Shown: positions 24,291 through 36,449, counted from the first letter of the stretch. The stretch is DNA of 64,000 nucleotides from Hofstenia miamia (GCA_004352715.1 SCFE01000121.1:145987-209986), one strand, 5' to 3'. Numbers and translations are program-made. The notes: generated by a model not told the origin, from the sequence alone.

Positions 24291-24889
24291 CGTTTGTTTT
24301 CTGTGCACAAAATAGAGAATATATGTATTGAAGTGACTGTAGCGTACCACACTAGTTAAATGAACTTCCAGATGACGATCTTGAATTGTTCAATTTAAAC
24401 ATGTACTTAAATTTATTAATGTTTATGTTTTCTTGACTTGCAGTATAATTCTCCTTTTATTTCAAAGTTAAATTGTGACATGGGTTGTTTTTTTATAACA
24501 ATTCCATTTTAATAGTTCTAACGTGTTTTTAAAATATTTTAACACTGGCTTTTTAACAAATCTTGACACTAAAATTTTATTGGATAATAAGTGGCACCCT
24601 GTGTGTTAGAGTTTGGAAATTCCTCAGCAAATGTCCTGTAAATCTTGTAATCGGTTGCTGACCGATATGTCCAATGATTTAATATCACTCTGGAAATAAT
24701 GGCTTTGCACATCAAGTGGATGTATTGAACTGCTTAATTTGAAATATTTATTAATTTTTGCATTTTATAATATTTTTTGCCTTCACGTCTACAAATGTCA
24801 AACATTTGATTAATTTTTTAAAGTAACAAAGCAAGGGTAAATTCTCATAACATACGACATTAAATTCACTATCATCCCAGCCGTAAACG
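24291..24889. other. 5' flank of the PLCXD gene
   Basis: No coding exon recognised. It repeats the phrase CATTTTATATTTTTTGCCTTCACGT, also seen at about 23546-23572 and here at 24760-24790, indicating a short local duplication. The promoter of the PLCXD gene should be in this interval. Confidence 0.4.
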
Positions 24890-26722
24890 ATGGCAGAAAA
24901 AATTCCACATACTTTTCAATCAACCCATTCAATCTGCAGTGTCTTACAAATGTTATTTAGAATTGCACAAATGAGTGATTGGATGGGAAATTTGTCTAAT
25001 GACCTGAAATCACAACCCATTACTTCTTTGGCAATTCCTGGCACTCATAATTCCGCTGCATATTCGTTGGATGACTCGCGAAACCTTCATCCTTATGCTG
25101 TATCTTCTTTTGTTAGGCTTTTATCAAGTTTTCCGCACCTGAAGACCACTTTTTATCGATGGTCAATCACCCAGAATGTTTCATTCACTGGTCAGCGGCT
25201 CTTCCATATTCTATATGAATTATTTTTATAAGAACCGCATAGACTCCATTAATTTAGAATTATACTTGATGCTCGATTTTGCACAAAAAATGCGCAAATT
25301 TCACACACATCATTTCAATTTCAAAGTTTGCTGTGGTTGTTGATTAATTTTTTACTCTCGTAATTTTTGATGTTTTGATCGGAAGTACAAATTCATTCTT
25401 ATTTATAGATATAACAACCAACTAAAAATCCAATCACAATTTTGGAAAATTATTAAATGATTCTTATACAAAGTGTGTGCATGTATATATGATACAGTAA
25501 GATTGGGTAATTAGGAATTTCGCAATCTTAATGTAACGTATATAATGTTCTTAAGCTTTTCCTTACAATAATTTGAGAAGATATTGCAAATATCCAAAGA
25601 TACCTTATTAGACACCCTTACAAAAATTGTTATTTGGCTGCTTCATTAAATATTAAAATATTACGGGTTTTGAGAATGTAAGACAAGTTTTTTTTGATAA
25701 ATTTCAAGATTTATAGAAGTGCTACAAGTGTTTGTTCTATATTAGTGTTAACATTAAAATGGTTTATCTTGCTCTCAAATTCCATTCTAAATTAAGCATC
25801 TTTTATGCATATTGAACATCGGAATTATCCATTTAATTATCTCAGTGTTAAATTACTACCTGGTGTAATAACATTGAATAATTTTTTCCAAATGAAATAA
25901 TGAATTTTTAGGACAATTGCTGCGGGGTATTCGCTATTTCGATTTACGTGTGGTAGTTGATGATAACGACCAGCATAACTTCTGTCATGGCCTCTATGGA
26001 ATTGCAGTTAAGTCAGGATTGGAGGAAATCGCGCAATTTCTGGATTCGCATTCTTGCGAAGTCGTGCTTCTCGATTTCAACCATCTTTATGGTTATAACA
26101 CGCAAAAGCAGCACAATGAATTGATTGCTATCATCGAAAATACTCTTGGTGAAAGTAGAATTTTATCAGTTAATTGCAAAGACTTTTCTCCTGTTTCATT
26201 GGACTATCTTGCAAACCGGAGAAAACAAGTTTGTATTCATTTTGTTTTACATATATAAAGACAAAATTATTTTCAGGTCATTATATTCTACCACTGCACT
26301 GATGCGATTGAACGTAAAGCGTGGATGTGCCATGGCCATTTTTGTGCTTCATTTTGGCCAAACAGCAGTGTTTCTCATTCAATCATAGACTACCATGACA
26401 AGCAACTAAACCTTGTTCAAGGTTGTCTCTCTACCTCACGTTTCCATGTCACGCAGTTAGTTTTAACCCCTAAGGTAAACATTCTGTTTTTTAAGTTAAT
26501 ATGCTATGTGCTATTTATATTTGAACTATGTAACTTTAGTACTTCGATGTCGTGAAAAACCCTCGCATAGGACTACATTCATTTATTGGAAGGGCTAATC
26601 AAGAGTTCGTCTTCTGGCTAAAAACCATCCAAGAAAGAAAGTGGAAGCCAAATGTAGTTATCATGGATTTTTTTGATGAAATTGATTTCTGCGAGAGTGT
26701 TCTGCAATTTAATGGTCTTTGA
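24890..26722 (+). CDS. PI-PLC X domain-containing protein (PLCXD family)
   Basis: Four coding exons: 24890-25190, 25912-26228, 26277-26474 and 26540-26722, with GT-AG introns in consistent phase. The total is 332 residues, against about 320 in animal PLCXD proteins. The X domain is seen from residue 31. The first catalytic-type His is in SLAIPGTHNSAA (His53). RGIRYFDLRVVV supplies the active-site Asp/Arg pair, and the second His lies in NFCHGLYG (about 126). EVVLLDFNHLYG and IIFYHCTDA follow, then a conserved C-terminus (NVVIMDFF). The Y domain, PH and C2 parts of canonical PLCs are absent, as in this family. Its substrate is presumed to be a phosphoinositide but is not shown. The start is uncertain: ATG 24971 (MSDWMGNL), preceded by an acceptor-like TTATTTAG ending at 24960, would give 305 residues. 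Poly(A) signal candidate at about 26836. Confidence 0.92.
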
Positions 26723-27334
26723 ATTCAACACATCGGAATATATTTTGTACATTAGATTTAGTCTGTTTTTTATTAATCCAGTGTTGCATTATCATAAATT
26801 TTAACTTTTTATAATTTACTACATTTTATTCTCGGAATAAAACAAATAGAAATATCTCATTAAAACGTTAATTCTTACTAGTTTTTAAAATTATATTGTC
26901 ATTTTGTAGTGCAATACTGTTAATCATTCCATCTCACAACATAATGCGTTGTCTCTCTCGTAATCACTTAGGTTAAAAAGAAGCAGGCAAAGCATGAGAT
27001 ACATAACGCCAAATTTACGTGTACTTGACGGTTAATAATATATATTTATTGATTTTGTTAAATGTAGCAGCGGAGCATCTATGAAATGATTTTTTGGCAA
27101 AATATTTTACCTTGGATATATTTCTTGTGTTATATTGGGCCACGGTTAGACTAAGAGTTACATGTTTAACCACCCGAGAAAAATAGCGATTTGAGTGGTT
27201 AGACGTGCAATAATTTCAAATGTGATAGATCACTTTTAACCAATCACCTAGGATAACAGGAGAGGTAACATAATAGATAGATAAATAGAAACGTTCATTA
27301 ATTTTCATTTAAAAAATTGTTGTACAATAATGTG
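26723..27334. other. No gene recognised
   Basis: 3' flank of the PLCXD gene followed by AT-rich DNA; the minus-strand LINE begins to be readable from about 27340. Confidence 0.45.
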
Positions 27335-30300
27335 TATTAGGGCATAAATTTTCGTCTTCGTCTTTCTAATTTAGGAAAAGGCATACACAGATGCTTTGAG
27401 TGTTTGAGTGTTAGGCATAATATGGTGAATAATGTGATCTGGTTTTAATCCAGCACTGAAAAACCTAAGACCACGATTGGTGTGGTGGTCAGTCACTGTT
27501 GAACCAGTTCTGCAGCCAATTATTCGCCCGCTTCTCTTACGAATTTTCTCGAACTGTGAATTCAGAGATTTTTGTAAGTTGCCCAAAACAGACGAGCAAT
27601 AATTAAAAATTTCTAACAATAAGTGCTTTATATATCCGAACAAGATCAGTTACGGTGCATATATCACGCGACATTTTCAAAGCACCAGTTCTTCTACTAG
27701 CCAAAAAGACCATGTCGGACACATGTTTGGGCCATTTCAGGTTATTCTGTAGTGTAATGCCTAAAAGTTTGATTTCGGATACAGTTACTAGTTGATCAGG
27801 TAGCAATTTTTAAATTTTGAAGTATAAGTGACGGGCATTTGCTTCGCTTTCTTCTTGTTGAGAGCAAGAGTTTAAACGACTGTATTCATATAGGTTGGGG
27901 AATTCATCATTGACAGCTACGTTTTTGAAACAAGGGATAAGTGTTGTTATGCCATCGGCATATGTGAAATGGTAATTTCCAGGAAACGGTTTTAAGTCAG
28001 CTGGTGTGTAAATGCAGAAAAGAAGCGGTTCCAAAGCAGATCCCTGTGCCACACCAGATGTGACATTGTAAGTTGCACTTAGCAGACACCCGGTTTAACT
28101 TACGCAGACCAGTCTGACAGGTAGCTGGTGCTCCAGTTAGTGAATGCCATGGGTAAGCCAAATCTAATTAATTTGTTGATTACTACACGATGGGATACTG
28201 CATTAAATGCCTTTGAGAAATCGTTTAGCATGAATGGGTATGCTGAAACTGATGAAGGCCATCTTGGTGAAGGAATTTCTTTGATAAGCAATTGATTAGC
28301 ACCAAAAAGGCTAGTGAGCTGCAGCGGGTCACTAATTACGTGGCTTGAAAAGTTTCGTACGAATTTCATCTGTACCAAATGATTTGGCACAATTCAGCGA
28401 ATCTAGTTCTTTAAAGACATCAAACGGCCACACGTGGAATACCCAATCTGCTTTACTGTGAATTGGAACATCGCAGACTGATACATCTTCGTTAACTAAG
28501 CAAAAGTAAGAGTTTTTGAAAAGATCAGCAATCTTATTAAGTGTCTTGGAAATATTCTTTCCAGCAAATAACGAGAGTATGGCGTTATTACCTTTCTTGC
28601 TACCTCTTATGTCATATACAATTTACCAGAAATCCTGCGCAGTCTTCCGCGATTTAATCCAATTTCTTTTGGATTGCTTTATTTCCTCATCTGACTTCTT
28701 GGTATAATACCCAAATAATATCCACTTGCCTTCATGATAAGCAACGTCATGTTTGTTCATAACGTCTTTAGTAGAAAGGGTTCATCCAGACAGGATCACT
28801 ATCCGACATGTCCACTAACTTTACTGGAATGCATTTCATAGCGTTTAGTAAGACACCTTCAAAAAAGCTACTTTGTCATCTATTTTTGTCATATGATGGG
28901 TGAAAAATTGACGTCGGATAGTTTCTGCACAAATAAACTAACAAAAGAGTGTCTTAAATCAAATCCGTTGTGTGGAACGATTGCATTGGAAAGCCCTTTT
29001 ATGACAAGAACTAGCTTACAAATCTTGTGTTTTGATTTGCCAATTGGAGGTAACAGCTGCACATCACGACATATGTCTGATATAGCATCACTTAATAAAA
29101 CATGGTCAATAATTGATTTGCCATGGGTTAGTCAGACAGACTTGTTCACAAGATTCAACTGTCCAGTCAGTTTTGGTAGCTAATGGTTTTTGTCGGCTGA
29201 GTTTAAATCACGTATGACATTCAGGTTCAACACAGTATTGATCAGTAATGTCATCAATATGTCCCATTGTCTTTGTTCTCTCTAACACAGAGATTTGGAG
29301 GGATGTACAAGCATCCAATATATAGTTTCAAGAATGTACTTGAGAGTAGAATAACGTCTGATTCGTAAATATGGTGAAAGTATACTTCTTTGACTTGACC
29401 AACATGATCAAACCTCAGAAGTAGAAGATAGTTTGGTAGTTTAGCGGAAGCACTTGAGGTTCTATCAGAGAACCAAATTTCAAATGTTAATATAGAATCA
29501 GGATTAAGTCGTTCTGCGATCAATTTTAGGTCATCTATTTTGCTACGTATTGATTGAGCATTTAATACTAGCATTGAGGGAGCATGATTATTGATATCGT
29601 TGGTATTATATAGGGGTGACGATAATGGAGATGGTCATACAGCAACTAGAACATCATTTTTGTACAACGTTAAGTTACGTATTTCCAAATTCTGCCTACT
29701 TATTCCTTGAGTTATTAATTCGTACCACTTTTTTAAGATTTGTTTTTCGCGTTGTAGCTCTGCATTTGACAATGCCTTCTATATAAAACCCCGTTTACTG
29801 TACTCTTTTAGTCTCGCGCATTTACTGAGTATAAGTCTGGCCTCCCATGTTGATTTGAATGTGACCATCAATGTATGTGGTTCAGTTGCATCGGAGCAAT
29901 ATTTACCGAGCCTTCTTACTTCTTTGACATGTACATTGTGTTCGCCTAAAAGCCTAAACACATATAATATTTCTGTTTTGTCGTGAACCATTCGATTTAG
30001 ATTTAAGATAATCATGCGATTCTTCAATTTTATTAACCACAGTTGTATTCTGTTTCTTTCGATAATCGTAGAAAGTCATTTGCGATTCACTAAAATCATC
30101 TATTTTCCTCTGTAGATTAGACATATCTTGATCAAGTTCAGCAATTTGACGTTCAGCTTCAACAGAAGTATACGCAGATATATTTCCAATCAATACTTCT
30201 TTTTTACCCAGATTAACACAGTCGTTACAGAAAAGCAAAAGATTACCAAAGAATTCTTTGAATGATTTTAGAGCTGATGGATGAAATCCGGTGCACTTCT

Positions 30301-30420
30301 AATGCATTTTGCTTTTACTTAAATGACAGTGAAATACATCTTCATTTGCACTGATAGAATTAGTACATGATTTACAAATAGCATTTTGTATGTTAAACTT
30401 TAGATGCAAGAGAAAGTTGT
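27335..30420 (-). mobile_element. Near full-length but decayed LINE with ORF1, endonuclease and RT
   Basis: Minus strand, order high to low. ORF1, about 30410-29779, is described separately. The endonuclease N-terminus (29574-29254) has LVLNAQSIRSKIDDLKLIAE and GCLYIPPN. Linker and RT entry about 28900-28390. RT fingers/palm (28390-28100) carry MLNDFSKAFNAVSHRVVINK. RT (28052-27810) has the box QGSALEPLLFCIY and TYADGI where YADD is expected, so the second catalytic Asp is lost. Thumb and C-terminus (27806-27371) carry KLLGITLQNNLKWPKHV and FEKIRKRSGRIIG. Each part sits in a different frame, so many indels have accumulated. It is inactive, but the gene order is unusually complete for this window. 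Confidence 0.85.
29779..30410 (-). pseudogene. LINE ORF1 with PHD-like zinc motif and RNA-binding-like domain
   Basis: The N-terminal part (about 30410-30220) has paired Cys/His: ICKSC, then DVFHC, KMH, KCTGFHPSALKS and FCNDC. The spacing resembles a PHD-type finger found in ORF1 of several CR1/L2-like elements. One expected Cys is Ser, and a stop interrupts it after KMH. A coiled, acidic stretch follows (ERQIAELDQDMSNLQRKID). Then comes an RRM-like segment: NRMIILNLNRMVHDKTEIL, VKEVRRLGKYC, LMVTFKSTWEARLILSKCA. The protein would coat LINE RNA. It is broken by at least one stop and one frame change near 29990. Confidence 0.75.
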
Positions 30421-31368
30421 TAAGCACGATCGTTTTTCTAAATAACAAACAACAATGTAAAGTTAGTATACTTCAGTCATCTTTAATAAAATTAAAAAAT
30501 TCCAGAATGGTCCGCATATAATATAATGCCTTTCAATGTTTATCTGAGAGTTAAGACAATATACGCCCTGAGGTATAAGATGATGTTTTTACGGCTATAT
30601 TTTCATATCAATGTTTGCAGATTTGTAACGTATACGATCAAGTTCCTTGAGCTACTTCCAATTTATTTCTCCTGATGGTGCCATTACACTTACTTTATAA
30701 TAATCCCGATTCATCAATGCAAATCACTAAGATAGCGGGCATCATCATCATTTGTTTTTCATATCACCATCAATCTCATTGGTTTATATTATCAGTAATC
30801 TCTGATGGAATTCATGTTTCATTATGACTGCAGGAGGCTCATTCACTTTAAAAGTAGTGGATATCTAGTGATTTTCGATCAACTGTTGCTAGTAAAATGA
30901 AAATTCTAAAAAACCTGAGTCCTCAATGCCCATCTCAGCGTTATTTATTATTCAAACAATTTTTGAATATAGATTTTTCTTGTTTTTCCCCCATTAGCCT
31001 AAATTCAACAGAAGGTTTTCAACTTCCACTTCATCTACATGAAATGTTTAACATTTGGTAAAATTTTTTTAACTACTGACACAAAGTCAAGACAATTTTA
31101 GGCAACCCAGCCCAAGAAAGTATACACGTGATAATGCTACATTGTCATAAATTTCAAAAGTTCTCACAATTATCAAACGTATTCAAAACAAACGAGATGA
31201 AATAATAATTTTAATAACTGAACAATATAAAAATTGCCTCCAAAATTTATATAAATAAATGATTTGATGTATTCAATTTTCAGTAAACTACGTGACTGTA
31301 GAGACAACTGTTTTAAAATACAACATACAATTTTACGAAATAATTATGTGCAAGAAAATTTAATGGAC
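30421..31368. other. No gene recognised
   Basis: AT-rich, with no exon or conserved repeat that I can identify. Confidence 0.4.
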
Positions 31369-31389
31369 ATAAGATAAGATAAGATAAGA
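31369..31389. repeat. TAAGA pentanucleotide array
   Basis: Four copies of ATAAG, followed by AGATTCTATAT. The array at 37858 is followed by the same AGATTCTATAT, so both probably represent the microsatellite-like 3' tail of one minus-strand LINE family, ATAGAATCTC(TTATC)n when read on that strand. Confidence 0.75.
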
Positions 31390-31860
31390 GATTCTATATT
31401 CAGATAAATGTTTACAATTCAATAACTGATAATTTATCTGAATAGCGTCATAAATTACAAAAAAGTAACCAATCTACAAATCAACATACATTACAAAAAG
31501 TAACAATTCTTACAGGCTATGGATGAATTACTTTATATTGCTATTTTAATGACGAGTTATCGTATAGTCATTGTTGTAAAATTTAAATCCTAACCANTGT
31601 ACTGGAAGTGTGTATTATTGTTTTCAGCTAATGCAATGTAGTCAATTAGAGTCCTACTCGATGATGTGATTCTAGTGGGCAATGTTTTATTGGTCAATTC
31701 AAGATTAAATGTGTTCAAGAACAAATCCATTTTACATTGATCATTAGCATTTAAATAATTGAGGTTCCAATCTCCGAAAAGTACTAAATCTTTATTTTCA
31801 GAACAGGCAAGTGATAATTCTTCTTCTAGTTGTTGAATAAAAAAATCGGCAAATTATATA
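31390..31860 (-). mobile_element. LINE endonuclease fragment with 3' region
   Basis: On the minus strand, about 31860-31610 reads LVLFGDWNLNYLNANDQ, then FLNTFNLELTNKTLPTRIT and LIDYIA. This is the C-terminal half of a LINE AP-endonuclease, with GDWN in place of the usual GDFN. It passes directly into sequence (31600-31390) similar to 39960-40130, which is LINE 3' untranslated sequence. The RT is therefore missing, either by internal deletion or by nested insertion. A single N at 31597 lies at the transition. Confidence 0.7.
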
Positions 31861-31997
31861 GTCTTGTACATGTAGCTAAAAAATAATGTATTATCAATGA
31901 TTAACAAAATGTTATTTATACAAAATATAAACATAAAAATCAAATAAAGAACACATAAATGCAAGAGTTTCAAAAAATGTGAATGTTAAAACCAACA

Positions 31998-32535
31998 TCA
32001 AGAGGCTTTGTTTTCCACCGGATTATTTGAGGCAACGTCCAATTCATCAGTTAATTTCACAATGCTAACATCAAGACGATCTTGGACTTGATTTAAAATC
32101 GCAGTATCTTCAGAATTAGAAACGAATGTGATTGCCAAACATTTAGTTCAATAACGACCAACACGTGCAACACTTTTCATACGGAAGTTTGTATCTTCTG
32201 GCATGTCATAATTACATATAATGATCAATCTTTCAAAAATCCATTCCATTCCGAGAAAATTTGTTACAACAAAAAATTCTCTTTTGGGAATCCGGATAGA
32301 GATAGGACTACAATTATTTTTCTTGCTTCATTTCCCGGTAAATGCTTTAGCTGAGAAATTCTGATCAAATAAATATTCAGCCAGGGTTACGCATCTTGCA
32401 ACAGAATTAAAATAAATTAATTTCAAATAAGAACAGTCAGTGTTACTTGAGATAGTGACTGGCTCCAGCTAAGTGGTGATGAACGTCAAGCCTGAAAACT
32501 TTATGGTGTCGTCCAGTTCGATGAATGCAGAGGAT
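31998..32535 (-). pseudogene. Broken DDX39/UAP56-type DEAD-box RNA helicase fragment
   Basis: The minus strand reads the C-terminal helicase half of UAP56/DDX39 (the TREX complex ATPase for mRNA export and splicing). Segments in order: [71 protein letters not shown] and [14 protein letters not shown] degenerate end ENKAS precedes a stop at 31998. The parent motif R-G-F-G-T is broken by a stop codon after VGRY, and upstream stops are present near 32470 and 32325. The N-terminal DEAD domain is absent. No intron is visible across the preserved segment. A retro-copied or fragmentary pseudogene is the simplest reading; a functional gene is unlikely. Confidence 0.85.
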
Positions 32536-32688
32536 CATTTATATTTATATTCAGAAATTGTTTGAACAATGAAGAATACTGATAAGAATTTTGAAGGCTT
32601 CAATAAAAATACAAACAAAATATAATAAATCACAACAAGAAATATTTACAAATAATGTAATTTACTTGGATTATGGCGATGTCAGTTT

Positions 32689-32708
32689 CTTATCTTATCT
32701 TATCTTAT
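32689..32708. repeat. Inverted TAAGA (CTTAT) array
   Basis: Four copies of CTTAT, the reverse complement of the arrays at 31369 and 37858. Together with the array at 31369 it brackets the helicase and endonuclease fragments in inverted orientation. Confidence 0.75.
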
Positions 32709-32799
32709 AAATAGAGCAATTACGATTACAAAATTAATAACCTCGCATTTCAGTATTTTTATATCAAAGGTGTAAATTTTTTTTTAATATTAACCTTAA

Positions 32800-34450
32800 A
32801 GTTTTTTAAAGTATATATTTTTTTGATGTATTTTGGTAATTCATTCCATTTATTTATTTCCCATGTTTAGAAAAGAGTTTATCATTATCCGTTTCCTATA
32901 CCTATTTTGGTCCAATTAAATGCGTTCTTTTGTTTTGCTCATTATTTTTTCCGAAAGAAAATCATTTTTGTTGTATGGCAAAGTATTATTAAATATTTTG
33001 AAGAATGTCTTTAGGACATTTATATAGATATAAAATTATGGATGCAGAAAGATGTTTAAGATTTTTCTATATAAATTATTCTTGTTGAAGCTATCAACTG
33101 CTACTTCGATAACCCATTTTAGTTGTAGCAGAAATTTTCTGAGGAATTTTTTCTTTTATATCTGTGTAGAGTATATTGGCATATTTGAAATGACTTCATA
33201 CAAGAGCATGAATTAATTGAATTTTTGCTTTAGTTGGAAGTTTTTGGGAAATTGTTAATTGCTTTAATCGATATGGCCATTTTTCCAATATGATTTAGTT
33301 TCTTTTCAAAATTTAAATGTGAATTAAAAATAATTCCAAGATATTTAAAGAACTCAACTTGCTTTATATGAAGGCCTTAAAATAAAGTTTATATTGTGAA
33401 CTATCAGTAGATGTAGAATTTGACTTAACAATGTAGAATTGAGTTTTTAAAGGATTCGCACTTAGTCTTAAGAGAGTCTTTTGAGAGTTTGAATATCTTT
33501 TTCCACAAATTTATTTGCATAATGTAAAACTTCACACGTTGTTAAATCGGACTAATCATTTATTTAAATATTAAATATTAGGGGACCCAAAATTGTTCCC
33601 TGTAGGAGTCCATTTTTAGTACAAGTTGAAAGTGAAAAAGATTCATTTAGCTTATTTTGTTAGGTATAAGTATACATATAACTAGAAATGAGACCTATAT
33701 TGTCTTTAGAAATACACAAACAGAAAATATAAATGTAAAAATATATAATTTCCACCATAGTTAGAAGGGCCTAAAATGTATATAAATTTAGTACAGGCTC
33801 CATTTTCTTTAGACTGCCCAAATATTGACTTCTTTAATTTTTCTATTTTTTTTTAAAAAATGAAATTTTTCCAATTTAAACTTCAATATTGAGTTCATTC
33901 TTTATTTTCAAACACAACTTGATGTAAATGAATCATGTCGATTAATATTGTTAGGAGCTTTTTTGTTCCTTTGAATCAAAGCAAAATATAGTTGATAATA
34001 TTTTAAAAGTGTTTGTGGATATTATTAAGAGATCTCAAAGCGTAGTTTCCAATTTTTAATAAGGATATTATACTGCCAGAATGAATGTTTTGAAATAAAA
34101 AAAGAGAAAATATCTATATTTAGAGTTGCTTTGTACAATATAATATACTGTTTACAATTGTAAATAGAATAATACTTGCAAAAAAATGATTATTTGTAAC
34201 TTAGATTATGGTGAATTTAGATGCATTACATTGAATAGTCAGTATTCTAAGACATCGCTGGTAGAAATACTTTTATTAAAAACCATGTTGTGTTTTGGAG
34301 TAAAGATCATGTTTTTAAAAATGCACCATAAATTGATTAAAAAGAATTCGTTCAAATACTTTGCTGATTAGAAAAAGTGATTGAAATTGGTCTATAATGT
34401 AAGCAATCTTCAGTATTGTCTTTTTTTAAATAGTGGCGTTATATTTTCCA
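32800..34450 (-). mobile_element. Decayed LINE reverse transcriptase
   Basis: The minus strand around 33630-33520 reads GLLQGTILGPLIFNI (usual PQG box) and then HYANK where YADD belongs, so the active site is lost. About 33340-33240 reads EFFKYLGIIFNSHLNFEKKL, the post-catalytic thumb start. Downstream (33230-33120) is a degenerate continuation. Upstream of 33700 the match fades. The tail at 32689-32708 may be its 3' end. Confidence 0.75.
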
Positions 34451-34663
34451 ATTTTAATTTGTTTGGAAGAAAGGAATGTCTTAGACAGGATTTGTCTTTT
34501 AACAATGTATCAACTTTATGATTTCATATATAATTGTAAAACAAAAGGAGGTTGGAGTTGATTTGGTTTTATTAAGACAAAAAGGTACATTCATACCATA
34601 GTAGTGTTATAAGACGAGGCCCCTGGTCACAAACTGACATTTTGACCTCTGCGCTATTGATGA

Positions 34664-36314
34664 GTGGTTTTAATGACTCACCAGTTGATTGACAGATGAC
34701 TAATGAAATTCTGACAGGTTGCGATAACTCGCAAAGTGCTTTTTGACAGCTCTGGGGGTAACCAGCTGACAGTTCGCTAATAGCTTTTTAATTAGTGTAC
34801 CATATTCAGGCCTATTTACATGATTCATGTTCAAATTTAGTTTACACTTTTTGATGAGTAATTTTTGATATTATCACATTTGTTTGCATTACGCTATGTT
34901 AATATATACCGTATTATAACAACTCCTTTCGGGGTTACGTACACATAATATTACAAACTAATTTTCCATAATTTCGAGAGGCGGATATNNNNNNNNNNNN
35001 NNNNNNNNNNNNNNNNNNNNNNNNNNNNNNNNNNNNNNNNNNNNNNNNNNNNNNNNNNNNNNNNNNNNNNNNNNNNNNNNNNNNNNNNNNNNNNNNNNNN
35101 NNNNNNNNNNNNNNNNNNNNNNNNNNNNNNNNNNNNNNNNNNNNNNNNNNNNNNNNNNNNNNNNNNNNNNNNNNNNNNNNNNNNNNNNNNNNNNNNNNNN
35201 NNNNNNNNNNNNNNNNNNNNNNNNNNNNNNNNNNNNNNNNNNNNNNNNNNNNNNNNNNNNNNNNNNNNNNNNNNNNNNNNNNNNNNNNNNNNNNNNNNNN
35301 NNNNNNNNNNNNNNNNNNNNNNNNNNNNNNNNNNNNNNNNNNNNNNNNNNNNNNNNNNNNNNNNNNNNNNNNNNNNNNNNNNNNNNNNNNNNNNNNNNNN
35401 NNNNNNNNNNNNNNNNNNNNNNNNNNNNNNNNNNNNNNNNNNNNNNNNNNNNNNNNNNNNNNNNNNNNNNNNNNNNNNNNNNNNNNNNNNNNNNNNNNNN
35501 NNNNNNNNNNNNNNNNNNNNNNNNNNNNNNNNNNNNNNNNNNNNNNNNNNNNNNNNNNNNNNNNNNNNNNNNNNNNNNNNNNNNNNNNNNNNNNNNNNNN
35601 NNNNNNNNNNNNNNNNNNNNNNNNNNNNNNNNNNNNNNNNNNNNNNNNNNNNNNNNNNNNNNNNNNNNNNNNNNNNNNNNNNNNNNNNNNNNNNNNNNNN
35701 NNNNNNNNNNNNNNNNNNNNNNNNNNNNNNNNNNNNNNNNNNNNNNNNNNNNNNNNNNNNNNNNNNNNNNNNNNNNNNNNNNNNNNNNNNNNNNNNNNNN
35801 NNNNNNNNNNNNNNNNNNNNNNNNNNNNNNNNNNNNNNNNNNNNNNNNNNNNNNNNNNNNNNNNNNNNNNNNNNNNNNNNNNNNNNNNNNNNNNNNNNNN
35901 NNNNNNNNNNNNNNNNNNNNNNNNNNNNNNNNNNNNNNNNNNNNNNNNNNNNNNNNNNNNNNNNNNNNNNNNNNNNNNNNNNNNNNNNAAATTACTCATA
36001 CCAAAAATGGCCTGTGATATTATCAAAGTGAACCCGAAAGGGGTTGTTATAATACGGTATATATTAACATGGCGTAATGCAAACAAATGTGATATTATCA
36101 AAAATTACTCATACCAAAAAGTGTAAACTAAATTTGAACATGAATCATGTAAATAGGCCTGAATATGGTACACTAATTAAAAAGCTATTAGCGAACTGTC
36201 AGCTGGTTACCCCCCAGAGCTGTCAAAAAGCACTTTGCGAGTTATCGCAACCTGTCAGAATTTCATTAGTCATCTGTCAATCAAACGCTGAGTCATTAAA
36301 TCCACTCCCCCAAT
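34664..36314. mobile_element. DNA element with about 275-bp terminal inverted repeats spanning an assembly gap
   Basis: Left arm 34664-34938 and right arm 36031-36314 are near-identical inverted copies. They share GACAGATGACTAATGAAATT, ACAGGTTGCGATAACTCGC, AGTGTACCATATTCAGGCC, TTGTTTGCATTACGC and TATATACCGTATTATAACAA, each in reverse complement on the right. Outside the arms the 8-mer ATTGATGA stands in direct orientation on both sides (34656-34663 and 36315-36322), a likely target duplication. The outermost few bases of the arms disagree (the right has about 9 extra bases), so the exact termini are uncertain. The centre is 1000 N (34989-35988), a placeholder of unknown true length. The close similarity of the arms suggests a recent insertion. 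The superfamily cannot be told from what is visible. Confidence 0.8.
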
Positions 36315-36449
36315 ATTGATGAATCAGCTAAGTGTTACGAGAACTTCAGGGTGTCCCAATGAGACCAAGTCTCCCCTTCTATCACTACTTACCATTGTAG
36401 TTTCCTAAATGTAGAAAACTTCATTGCAAGCATTGTGGATTTCTTTTTT

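Noticed and set aside
34935-36101. A long frame across the 1000-N gap
   Set aside because: It consists of unknown bases; the ends lie in inverted repeat arms. The same applies to the frames across 48869-49300 in the TA repeat.
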